Shown piece after piece: positions 45,798 through 51,491 of a stretch of DNA of 64,000 nucleotides. Made by a program: the position numbers and the translations under genes. How positions within the stretch are numbered: position 1 is the first letter of the stretch; each line of letters opens with the position of its first letter. The notes beneath the pieces were generated by a model, which did no database searches, was not told the DNA's origin, and worked only from the letters and a program-made list of their open reading frames with translations. The DNA lies in NCBI RefSeq assembly GCF_040545335.1, contig NZ_JBEPLU010000001.1:1364001-1428000 (forward strand). The letters are read 5' to 3'. The stretch is from Phenylobacterium koreense (GTDB lineage Bacteria > Pseudomonadota > Alphaproteobacteria > Caulobacterales > Caulobacteraceae).

Positions 45798-45872
45798 CGC
45801 CTTGGCGCCCAATAACCGTCGAACTCGGCGCTAGGATGCCCCTGCGCCGAGTCGACGGCGCTGGAGTGAGCC

Positions 45873-46883
45873 ATGCCGCCGGCAGACCAGGACGAAAATC
45901 CGTTCATCCGTTCGAGCCCGTGGGGACGTGACGCCAAGCGTCCCCCGACCATCACCCTTGCCGGCGCGGCCAAGCCAGCCGCGCCTGCGCCGCAAGCTGC
46001 GCCTCAGCCGCCGCAGCCGGCCCCGCGGCCGGTGTTCACGCGCCCGATCGGCGAGGCGCCGGCCGCCGCCGGCCCGCAGGCCGCGACCATCCTGGGACAG
46101 CAGGCCCCGACCGCGCCCACCCCGCTGGTGACACGGCCGTTGCCCGGCGCGCCCGGACCAAGCCCGCAGGGATCCAATGTCCTGCCCTTCGGCCAACGTC
46201 AGGCGCCGCATGGCGTGCCGCCCCGTCCCGCCGTTCAGGCCCAGCGGCCCGCCGCGCCAGTCGCCGCGCCGATCGAGCGCCCGGCCGCGGCGCCGGTCGC
46301 CACGCCGGAGCCCGCGCCAGCGCCAGCATCGATCTCCGCGCCGGTCGAGCCCCTCGCCCTCACCCCGAGGCCGGTCCACAAGGCCAAGCAGACTTCGCGC
46401 CTGCCGCTGGTCGCCGGCATCGGCGTCGGCCTTGTCGTGCTGGGCGGCGCGGCCGCATTCATGCTGACGAAACGGGAGGCCCCGGCCCCCGCCGCCCAGA
46501 CCGCCGCCATGACCGCCGCAGCGACGCCGCCGGCCGCAGCGACGCCGGCTGGCGCCGAAGCGGGCCCCGCGGTCGCCGAAACGCTCCCCGCCCCGGTGGC
46601 CGAGGCGCCGCGTCCGACGCTGGCGCCCGCCGCGCCGCGCGCAAAGACCGAGACCCGCGTGGCCGCCATCCAGCCCAAGGCCCTCGCCCCGCGGCCTGCG
46701 GCCGAGCCGACCCCCGCCCCGTCGCCCGAGGCGCCCAAGCTGGACGTCCCGGCCGCCGCTCCGCAGCCGGTCGTCGCGCCACCGGTGGTGAGCCCGCCGG
46801 TCATCCCGCCGACCCCGGCCACGCCGCCGCCCAGCGATCCGGACGCGCCCTTCGTCCTGCATCGGGAGACGCCGAACCCCTAG
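45873..46883 (+). CDS. Pro/Ala-rich single-pass membrane protein, 336 aa
   Basis: The start has GGAG 6 bases upstream. The chain is dominated by Pro and Ala on both sides of one membrane segment near residues 176-197 (PLVAGIGVGLVVLGGAAAFML), preceded by the basic KAKQTSR. A short acidic/basic N-terminus (ADQDENPFIRSSPWGRDAKR) is the least repetitive part. The layout suggests a cytosolic head tethered to a Pro-rich periplasmic stalk, as in TonB-like or SPOR-like spacers, but no catalytic domain is present. Function unknown. Confidence 0.75.
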   Translation: MPPADQDENPFIRSSPWGRDAKRPPTITLAGAAKPAAPAPQAAPQPPQPAPRPVFTRPIGEAPAAAGPQAATILGQQAPTAPTPLVTRPLPGAPGPSPQGSNVLPFGQRQAPHGVPPRPAVQAQRPAAPVAAPIERPAAAPVATPEPAPAPASISAPVEPLALTPRPVHKAKQTSRLPLVAGIGVGLVVLGGAAAFMLTKREAPAPAAQTAAMTAAATPPAAATPAGAEAGPAVAETLPAPVAEAPRPTLAPAAPRAKTETRVAAIQPKALAPRPAAEPTPAPSPEAPKLDVPAAAPQPVVAPPVVSPPVIPPTPATPPPSDPDAPFVLHRETPNP

Positions 46884-46934
46884 GCCCGAAAAATCGGAAT
46901 CGCCGCCCTTCACACGCGCCGCCCGCTTCTTATA

Positions 46935-46951
46935 TTGCGAATTAATCGCAA
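46935..46951. promoter_or_regulatory. Fur-like palindrome upstream of DUF2061-dps
   Basis: TTGCGA-ATTAA-TCGCAA (46935-46951) is a perfect 6-bp inverted repeat with flanking TAT/ATA, 14 bases before the first start codon. It resembles alphaproteobacterial Fur/Mur boxes with TGCGA...TCGCA arms. Iron control would suit the downstream dps gene. Confidence 0.45.
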
Positions 46952-46965
46952 ATAGGTCGAGAACG

Positions 46966-47184
46966 ATGCAAACGGCGAAGAAGACCCTAAGTTACAGTGT
47001 CATGCACCTCACGGTGGCGATCACCGTCGCCTACGCGTTGACCCGGGATTGGCGGGCGGCGCTGGCGATCGGGATGATCGAGCCGATCTTCCAAACCCTG
47101 GCCTTCGCCATTCACGAGCGGGTCTGGGCGCGGATCACGGCCCATGGAACTGGCTCGCCCGCCGCGGCGAGCGTCGAAGCTTGA
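46966..47184 (+). CDS. DUF2061 small membrane protein
   Basis: 72 residues with two hydrophobic helices (MHLTVAITVAYALTRDW and AIGMIEPIFQTLAFAIHERVW), matching the DUF2061 family of short inner-membrane proteins. Function unknown. It starts 14 bases after the Fur-like palindrome and ends 17 bases before dps, so both are probably one transcript. Confidence 0.85.
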   Translation: MQTAKKTLSYSVMHLTVAITVAYALTRDWRAALAIGMIEPIFQTLAFAIHERVWARITAHGTGSPAAASVEA

Positions 47185-47201
47185 GAAGAGGAATCGATCC
47201 A

Positions 47202-47663
47202 ATGCCGAATGCAGGCCCGAGCGCCAAGGACCGCAAGGCGGTCGCCGAGGGACTTTCGAAACTGCTGGCGGACACCTACGCCGTCTACCTGAAGACCCAC
47301 GGCTATCACTGGAATGTTCGAGGGCCGAACTTCTCGCAGCTCCATTCGCTGTTCATGGCCCAGTACACCGAGATGTGGGCGGCCATCGACGAAGTGGCCG
47401 AGCGCATCCGCGCCTTGGGCGAACTGGCGCCGCAGGGCTATGGCGCCTTCGGCAACCTCTCCTCCATCAAGGACGGCGATCCCGCGAAGAACGCCGAAGC
47501 GATGATCCAGGATCTGGTGGCCTCGCAGGAGGCCCTGATCGGCACGCTATATTCGATCCTGCCGGCGGCCCAGGAAGCCGGCGACGAAGTGACCGCCAGC
47601 CTGATTTCGGACCGCCTCACGGCGCACGAAAAGCACGCCTGGATGCTTCGCTCGTCGCTGTAA
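47202..47663 (+). CDS. dps: Dps ferritin-like DNA-protection protein
   Basis: 153 residues from ATG 47202 with AAGAGGA upstream. The inter-subunit ferroxidase ligands are conserved with the normal spacing: H36 (GYHWNVRG), H48, D63 and E67 (AAIDEVAERI). Dps assembles a 12-mer that oxidises and stores iron with peroxide and shields DNA. The N-terminal tail is short. The Fur-like site ahead of the upstream DUF2061 gene suggests iron-responsive expression. A short hairpin overlaps its stop codon. Confidence 0.95.
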   Translation: MPNAGPSAKDRKAVAEGLSKLLADTYAVYLKTHGYHWNVRGPNFSQLHSLFMAQYTEMWAAIDEVAERIRALGELAPQGYGAFGNLSSIKDGDPAKNAEAMIQDLVASQEALIGTLYSILPAAQEAGDEVTASLISDRLTAHEKHAWMLRSSL

Positions 47664-47678
47664 GGGAGCTTCTCCCTT
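47662..47678 (+). terminator. Short hairpin at the dps stop codon
   Basis: AAGGGAG (47662-47668) and CTCCCTT (47672-47678) form a perfect 7-bp stem with a 3-base loop, starting within the TAA. No T-run. Confidence 0.45.
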
Positions 47679-47710
47679 CCCAGGAAGGACAGGCCACGGA
47701 AGCGGCCGGG

Positions 47711-47777
47711 GTGGGGCGCGGCTGAAGCTGCAGCCCCCACCCTGGCGGCGGCCCTCTCCGCCTCGCCTTTCGGCGAG
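47711..47777. repeat. Palindromic intergenic repeat remnants
   Basis: Two hairpins lie here: GTGGGG...CCCCAC arms at 47711-47716 and 47735-47740, and CTCGCC-TTTC-GGCGAG at 47762-47777. The text resembles the short palindromic intergenic repeats common in alphaproteobacterial genomes. No gene is seen in 47664-47867. Confidence 0.4.
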
Positions 47778-47867
47778 CCGCCTCCCGCGATGGGCGAGGA
47801 TCTTGTTTGGAGCGGGAACGCAATCGGGAGTCCGTGGTTGACCTCGCTCGTCAGGCGAGGAGCGGTG

Positions 47868-48245
47868 ATGGGCGTCAGGGTGTCTGGCTGGAAGCTTGAG
47901 CGCGGGCAGCGCGAAGCGTTGCTGCAGCGGTTTCCGGCTGCGTACGAGATCGTCGTCTGCGACCACGTCACTCTGAAGTTCGGCGGGAGGCCGGGATTCG
48001 AGCCGGCCGACACCTCGGCGGAGATAATCGGCTTCGCCAATGACCGCAGAGGGGTCCAGGCCGCGATCGTCGAGATCGCCGGGCTCTCGGCGCGGCCAGA
48101 CGGCGGCGTCTATCACATCACCTGGTCCCTGGCGCCCGGCCGGCGGGCCGTGGAAAGCAACGATGTGATCGCCGAACATGGCTGGGCGCCGCTGCCGATA
48201 GGCGTGCCCGTCGAACTGAAGGCGGCGAGCTGGCCGCCGGGCTAG
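47868..48245 (+). CDS. Small protein with two H-x-T motifs (2H phosphoesterase-like)
   Basis: 125 residues from ATG 47868, with GAGGAG 6 bases upstream; a longer frame start lacks support. Two H-h-T motifs occur 50 residues apart, H33-V-T35 (CDHVTLKFGG) and H83-I-T85 (YHITWSLAPG), the hallmark of 2H phosphoesterases (LigT/AKAP7-type RNA 2',3'-cyclic phosphodiesterases). The chain is shorter than LigT. A 2H-type RNA-end processing role is inferred; I do not recognise the exact family. The next feature downstream is a terminator and then the transposon. Confidence 0.72.
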   Translation: MGVRVSGWKLERGQREALLQRFPAAYEIVVCDHVTLKFGGRPGFEPADTSAEIIGFANDRRGVQAAIVEIAGLSARPDGGVYHITWSLAPGRRAVESNDVIAEHGWAPLPIGVPVELKAASWPPG

Positions 48246-48258
48246 AGGCGCAAGGAAA

Positions 48259-48282
48259 GGGCGCTGCGAAGCCGCAGCGCCC
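48259..48282 (-). terminator. Perfect 10-bp terminator hairpin, now separated from the TonB receptor gene
   Basis: GGGCGCTGCG (48259-48268) and CGCAGCGCCC (48273-48282) enclose AAGC; on the minus strand TTTCCTTG follows. Before the transposon arrived it would have lain about 30 bases downstream of the TonB receptor stop codon. It could also serve the 2H-like gene on the plus strand. Confidence 0.7.
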
Positions 48283-48303
48283 GATCCGTCTTCGTTCCTC
48301 ACC

Positions 48304-48311
48304 GACCTTAG
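48304..48311. repeat. Target-site duplication, left copy (GACCTTAG)
   Basis: Identical to 51484-51491 on the far side of the element. Eight bases is the duplication length typical of IS1595-family insertions. Confidence 0.9.
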
Positions 48312-48375
48312 GGCGATTATATACTTTGCAAACCCACGAGAGCGGTGCTATAAGGTTCCTGCAAGAATCAAGCAG

Positions 48376-49040
48376 ATGTCTGTCCTCAGCCGCCCCTACT
48401 TCCACAACGAGCAAGCCGCCTTCGACTTCGTTGAGGCGATCATCTGGCCGAAGGGTCCGGTCTGCTCGCACTGCGGCTGCACCGGCCGGATCAGCGCCAT
48501 CAAGCCGAACCCCGAAAAGCGCGTCCGCTACGGCCTCAAGAAGTGCGGCGACTGCAAAGGGCAGTTCACCGTGCGCATGGGCACGATCTTCGAAGAGTCC
48601 AAGCTGCCCATGACGAAGTGGCTGCAAGCCATCTTCCTCATGACCGCGAGCAAGAAGGGCGTGAGCGCCCACCAGCTGCACCGGACCCTGGAAGTGACCT
48701 ACAAGACCGCCTGGTTCCTCGCGCACCGCATCCGCGAGGCTATGCGCTCTGGCGACCTGGACCCGTTCGGCCGTGGCGGCGCGACCGTCGAAGTGGACGA
48801 AACCTTCATCGGCCGCGATCCCGACGCCACGCCCAGCAAGACCGGCAAGGGCTTCCATCACAAGATGAAGGTCGTGAGCCTGATCGAACGCGAGAGCGGC
48901 CGGGCGTGGAGTTCGACTTCCGCTACAGCTACCGCGCCGCGCTCGGCGTGGACGACACCACGCGCGCCACCTGCGCGCTGCAAGGCGCCGTTGGGAAGCG
49001 GCTGACCTATCGGTTGCCTGACCAGCGGGCCCCGGCATAA
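48376..49040 (+). pseudogene. IS1595-family transposase, internally deleted and frameshifted
   Basis: The first 176 residues are normal: an N-terminal zinc ribbon with C30, C33, C57 and C60, then the DDE domain start with VEVDETFIG (first catalytic Asp, D141) and KTGKGFHHKMKVVSLIERE. Just after ESGRA, near 48900-48906, the sequence jumps to the family's C-terminal end in another frame, reading VEFDFRYSYRAALGVDD and VGKRLTYRLPDQ to a TAA at 49038-49040. The middle of the DDE domain, including the other catalytic acidic residues (roughly 90-100 codons by comparison with full-length relatives), is missing. The original frame instead runs into a nonsense tail ending at 49005. The product cannot be active. 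Confidence 0.9.
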
Positions 49041-49381
49041 GGCGCTAGGCCGCAAACAGCGATATACTATTTGGAACCGCTCAGCCGATAAGCGCGCCGC
49101 ATTCAGGCGCGAGAGAGCTAAAGCCGCGGGGATTCCACCGTCGAGCTCATCGTGATAAGCTAACAGCACAACGGCGCGGCCGCTTTTGGAAGGCGACCAC
49201 GCCGTTGCTCTTACCCCTTGTGGAAGGGGCAGGGGTTTTGGGCCGCTTTTCTCAGCGGCCTACCGGCAACAACCGGGCCATGGACCACATGGCGCTCCTC
49301 CTTTCTCTCGGGGTTTGGCGGCGCGCGCAGCCTTTGGTCGGGATCGACGCGCGGCGCGGGAAATCATGAGGCGGTCAACCA
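49041..49381. other. Gene-free stretch inside the transposon
   Basis: 341 bases between the broken transposase and the DUF5343-like gene. It contains a decayed copy of the element's end (GCGATATACTATTTGGAACC at 49059-49078, same orientation as the left end), CCCCTT-GTGG-AAGGGG (49214-49229) and GGCCGC...GCGGCC (49241-49260). The last two hairpins may end transcription of the convergent DUF5343-like gene or the transposase. A plus-strand open frame over this area overlaps the DUF5343-like gene and is not credited. Confidence 0.5.
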
Positions 49382-50122
49382 TCACTGGTTGGCCGCCTTG
49401 TTCTTCGACTTCCGCGTTAGGTACTGGATGAGCGTCCAGATCGCGGAACGTTCGGCGTCGTCGATGTCATCCTCTTTCATCAGGTCGACGAGCTTATATT
49501 CGAGGGCTTTGTCTGACATCGGGTTGGGTGGGGGCGTTCCGCCGCCGACACCGCCGACATCCGTAACTTTCTGAGGTTCCGCAGCCGGTGCTTTGGACCG
49601 ACGCGGCGCGCCGCCATTGCGAGGACGCGGAAACTTCGCCTTTTCGATGCGCGGGCCAAGCGGGATGCCCACGTCTCGCGCCGCATGCAGAAAGAACGTC
49701 CGACACTTTCGCAGGACGTCTTCCTTCGCATCGGTGCCGACTTTGAAGGCATCCGCAAACATCGACGGCGTTGCGGTCAACAGATCCAGCCGAAGGACCG
49801 CAGGATAGGTTGCCTCAACAATCGGCCGAAGTTCCGATTTGAACGTCGGCGTATCGTAAGTATCCACCAGCGCCGCCAGCTTAGGCGTCGGCCTCTTCGC
49901 ATCATCGATCAGGTCTAGGGAGCGCAGGGCGAGTAGGATCTGCCCCTGCAGACCGCCAGCGAACCGGGTCAGTACCGAGCGATCGATTTGCGGCGGCAGT
50001 CCGTGAGCCTTCAACTCGCTCAGAAGATTCAGGAACGTCTTGTAGGCAATGTACGGGGGCGTGCGCCCTTTGGGCTTCTGCCCCTCGTCGCCGCCGAGTA
50101 CGTCGTCGAACTGGTCGGCCAT
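49382..50122 (-). CDS. DUF5343-like protein, transposon passenger
   Basis: 246 residues from ATG 50122, with GGGAG 9 bases upstream; a longer frame from 50170 lacks this. The N-terminal part reads PPYIAYKTFLNLLSEL, IDRSVLTRFAGGLQGQILLALRSLDLID and RPTPKLAALV, which I recognise as DUF5343-type; its winged-helix look suggests nucleic-acid or regulator function. A Pro/Gly-rich linker (about 166-205) leads to a helical C-terminal segment (YKLVDLMKEDDIDDAERSAIWTLIQYL). Function unknown. It is transcribed divergently from the two small genes and shares a promoter region with nested palindromes. Confidence 0.8.
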   Translation of the reverse strand: MADQFDDVLGGDEGQKPKGRTPPYIAYKTFLNLLSELKAHGLPPQIDRSVLTRFAGGLQGQILLALRSLDLIDDAKRPTPKLAALVDTYDTPTFKSELRPIVEATYPAVLRLDLLTATPSMFADAFKVGTDAKEDVLRKCRTFFLHAARDVGIPLGPRIEKAKFPRPRNGGAPRRSKAPAAEPQKVTDVGGVGGGTPPPNPMSDKALEYKLVDLMKEDDIDDAERSAIWTLIQYLTRKSKNKAANQ

Positions 50123-50170
50123 AACCGCCCACTCCCGTTTCCAATGCCAGCAGGTGTAACCCATAACCAA

Positions 50171-50282
50171 AACGAACGCAAACCGTCCGTCGCGGTTACA
50201 GAGCCAGACATAACCAACATAGCGTTTGCGTCCCTCCGAGCGTGGCGACTAGGCTGCCGCCATCCCAGTCGGAGTTCAGAAA
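50171..50282. promoter_or_regulatory. Divergent promoter region with nested inverted repeats
   Basis: ACGCAAAC (50176-50183) faces GTTTGCGT (50224-50231), and inside that GGTTA (50194-50198) faces TAACC (50211-50215). Such nested symmetric sites between divergent genes often bind an autoregulator. The region lies inside the transposon. Confidence 0.4.
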
Positions 50283-50552
50283 ATGCGTGTTTTAGCAAGG
50301 GCTTACGGGGATCGCCCCCTCGTCCGGGAACTGACCGGAATGAGCGACCGGCTTGCATATGTCTTGAATCCGTCTGCGGTAGATGCCGATGGCATCGTGC
50401 CGCTATCCGGCGTCGGATTCCCGCGCGATTCTGTCTTTTCCTACGACGCTTCGCTGGCCGATTCGCTGGAAGGCGCCTGGCGCAACGGGGATCGCGAGCG
50501 GCTTGCTGAACTATGGAGTAGCGCAGACGAAATTTGGGAGCGGTCGCAATGA
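50283..50552 (+). CDS. Small hypothetical protein, 89 aa, transposon passenger
   Basis: ATG 50283 has GGAG 8 bases upstream. The sequence (MRVLARAYGDRPLVREL, ending WSSADEIWERSQ) is acidic overall and has no signal or membrane segment. RVLARAYGDRPLVRELTG resembles the start of compact regulatory or partner proteins, but no family is recognised. Its stop overlaps the next start (ATGA), so it is translated with the 52-residue protein as a pair. Confidence 0.68.
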   Translation: MRVLARAYGDRPLVRELTGMSDRLAYVLNPSAVDADGIVPLSGVGFPRDSVFSYDASLADSLEGAWRNGDRERLAELWSSADEIWERSQ

Positions 50553-50707
50553 GCGGGAAGCATCGTCACCCCGAAGGGGGAGATCAGCCGCAACTCGACA
50601 AATTCAAAGACCTCGCCCGCGAGTTAGAAGCGGACGAGGACGAAGCTCGGTTCGAAGAGGCCGTGCTGAAGATCGCGCTGAAAGCCCCTCCTGAGGACGA
50701 CGACTAG
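50549..50707 (+). CDS. Very small acidic protein, 52 aa, transposon passenger
   Basis: ATG 50549 overlaps the preceding stop by 4 bases and the frame runs to TAG 50705-50707. The product (MSGKHRHPEGG... KFKDLARELEADEDEARFEEAVLKIA... EDDD) is very acidic, with a predicted helix in the middle. Size, charge and coupling recall antitoxin or inhibitor proteins, which is only an analogy. Its stop overlaps the convergent NYN gene's stop (shared CTAG). Confidence 0.62.
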   Translation: MSGKHRHPEGGDQPQLDKFKDLARELEADEDEARFEEAVLKIALKAPPEDDD

Positions 50708-51294
50708 GGCCAAGCGATAAGGCGCACCACATCCGCGTGCGCTTGCAGGTCATCGTGTAGGCGGAGCGCTGGCTGAGGCAGTTGGATCAGGACGACCTCG
50801 ATCCCGGCTTTGCGGGCGTGTTTCATCGCAGGGATCATGTCCGTGTCTCCAGACACCAGAACGACACGATCAACCGACCTGCGCTCGCTAAAGGTCGCGA
50901 TGTCCAGGCCGATCCGCATGTCGACGCCCTTTTGCTCGAAAATGGGTTCGAAATCGGCATCAGTTAGCGGGGCGCCACCTTGGAGCGGCAGGTTCCTTGG
51001 CCTCCAGCCACGGAAGCCAAGGGAGCCACGGCGGACAGCGAAACGCTCTAGCTTCGCCAGCTCCTTCAGCCAGTTGTCGCTAGACTGGAAGTTCGTGGGA
51101 TTTCCCGACACCGGAAGGTTGCGTGTGCCGCGAAACTGCGGCGCATCGTAGTAGAAGACGCGGAAAAGGTACTCGGGCGGAGCGGACACGCACTTCTGCG
51201 CGAAAGCCTCGATGAACTGATTGTCATACTGGTGGCCAGCGGCCCTTGCGCAGGCGCGCACGTACCCGCCATCGATCAAGAGCGCCGTCTTCAT
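50704..51294 (-). CDS. NYN-domain (PIN-like, LabA/DUF88-type) putative RNase, transposon passenger
   Basis: 196 residues. The NYN fold acidic residues are in place: D8 (ALLIDGGYVR), D125 and D131 (KGVDMRIGLDIATF) and D150/D152 (VLVSGDTDMIPAMKHA). This is the metal-binding arrangement of PIN-like ribonucleases. A typical YDAPQF strand is also present. NYN proteins cut RNA or act in RNA turnover, and some occur in mobile defence or toxin contexts. The start lies inside the transposon behind AAGGA; a 9-bp plus 4-bp hairpin lies 20 bases upstream of its start. The target is unknown. Confidence 0.88.
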   Translation of the reverse strand: MKTALLIDGGYVRACARAAGHQYDNQFIEAFAQKCVSAPPEYLFRVFYYDAPQFRGTRNLPVSGNPTNFQSSDNWLKELAKLERFAVRRGSLGFRGWRPRNLPLQGGAPLTDADFEPIFEQKGVDMRIGLDIATFSERRSVDRVVLVSGDTDMIPAMKHARKAGIEVVLIQLPQPALRLHDDLQAHADVVRLIAWP

Positions 51295-51313
51295 TCCTTA
51301 ACCCCGAAACGGA

Positions 51314-51347
51314 AACACCCGCCAAGCGGTAAAGCTTAGCGGGTGTT
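51314..51347. terminator. Hairpin upstream of the NYN gene, terminator or operator
   Basis: AACACCCGC (51314-51322) pairs with GCGGGTGTT (51339-51347), and inside AAGC pairs with GCTT. On the minus strand GTGTTTCCGTTT follows, so it could stop read-through from the TonB receptor before the NYN gene. A smaller hairpin AGACGC-N9-GCGTCT is at 51392-51412. Confidence 0.5.
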
Positions 51348-51483
51348 CCTAGGATTGTCGCCCCAAGCGAGTGGAGCGTCAGGATTCAATGAGACGCATA
51401 TATGCCGCGTCTAAGTCAGGGGTCAATACGCGGAACTAGCTAAGGGGTTTTAAACCAACGGGTTTGCAAAGTATATAATCGCT

Positions 51484-51491
51484 GACCTTAG
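51484..51491. repeat. Target-site duplication, right copy (GACCTTAG)
   Basis: Exact copy of 48304-48311. It includes TTA 51488-51490, the stop codon (TAA) of the TonB receptor on the minus strand, so insertion kept that stop codon intact. Confidence 0.9.

Larger units (their letters stand above)
48312..51483. mobile_element. IS1595-type passenger-gene transposon, 3,172 bp
   Basis: Terminal inverted repeats at 48312-48335 and 51460-51483 match over 23 of 24 positions (core GCGATTATATACTTTG); only the outermost base differs. An exact 8-bp duplication GACCTTAG flanks the element. Inside are an internally deleted IS1595-family transposase at the left end, a DUF5343-like gene (minus), two small genes (plus) and a NYN-domain gene (minus). 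The DNA is visibly less GC-rich than the surrounding chromosome. IS1595-family elements carrying passenger genes are known. Because the transposase is broken, this copy should need help from another element to move. Confidence 0.93.

Noticed and set aside
45831..46913. Minus-strand 360-codon frame rich in Gly and Arg
   Set aside because: It is the antisense of the Pro/Ala-rich membrane protein; repeated GCC/CCG codons give long open antisense frames.
49218..49574. Plus-strand open frame inside the transposon (LWKGQGFWAAF...)
   Set aside because: It overlaps the DUF5343-like gene on the other strand for almost 200 bases, starts at TTG without a clear ribosome site and turns into low-complexity Ser/Pro where it overlaps.
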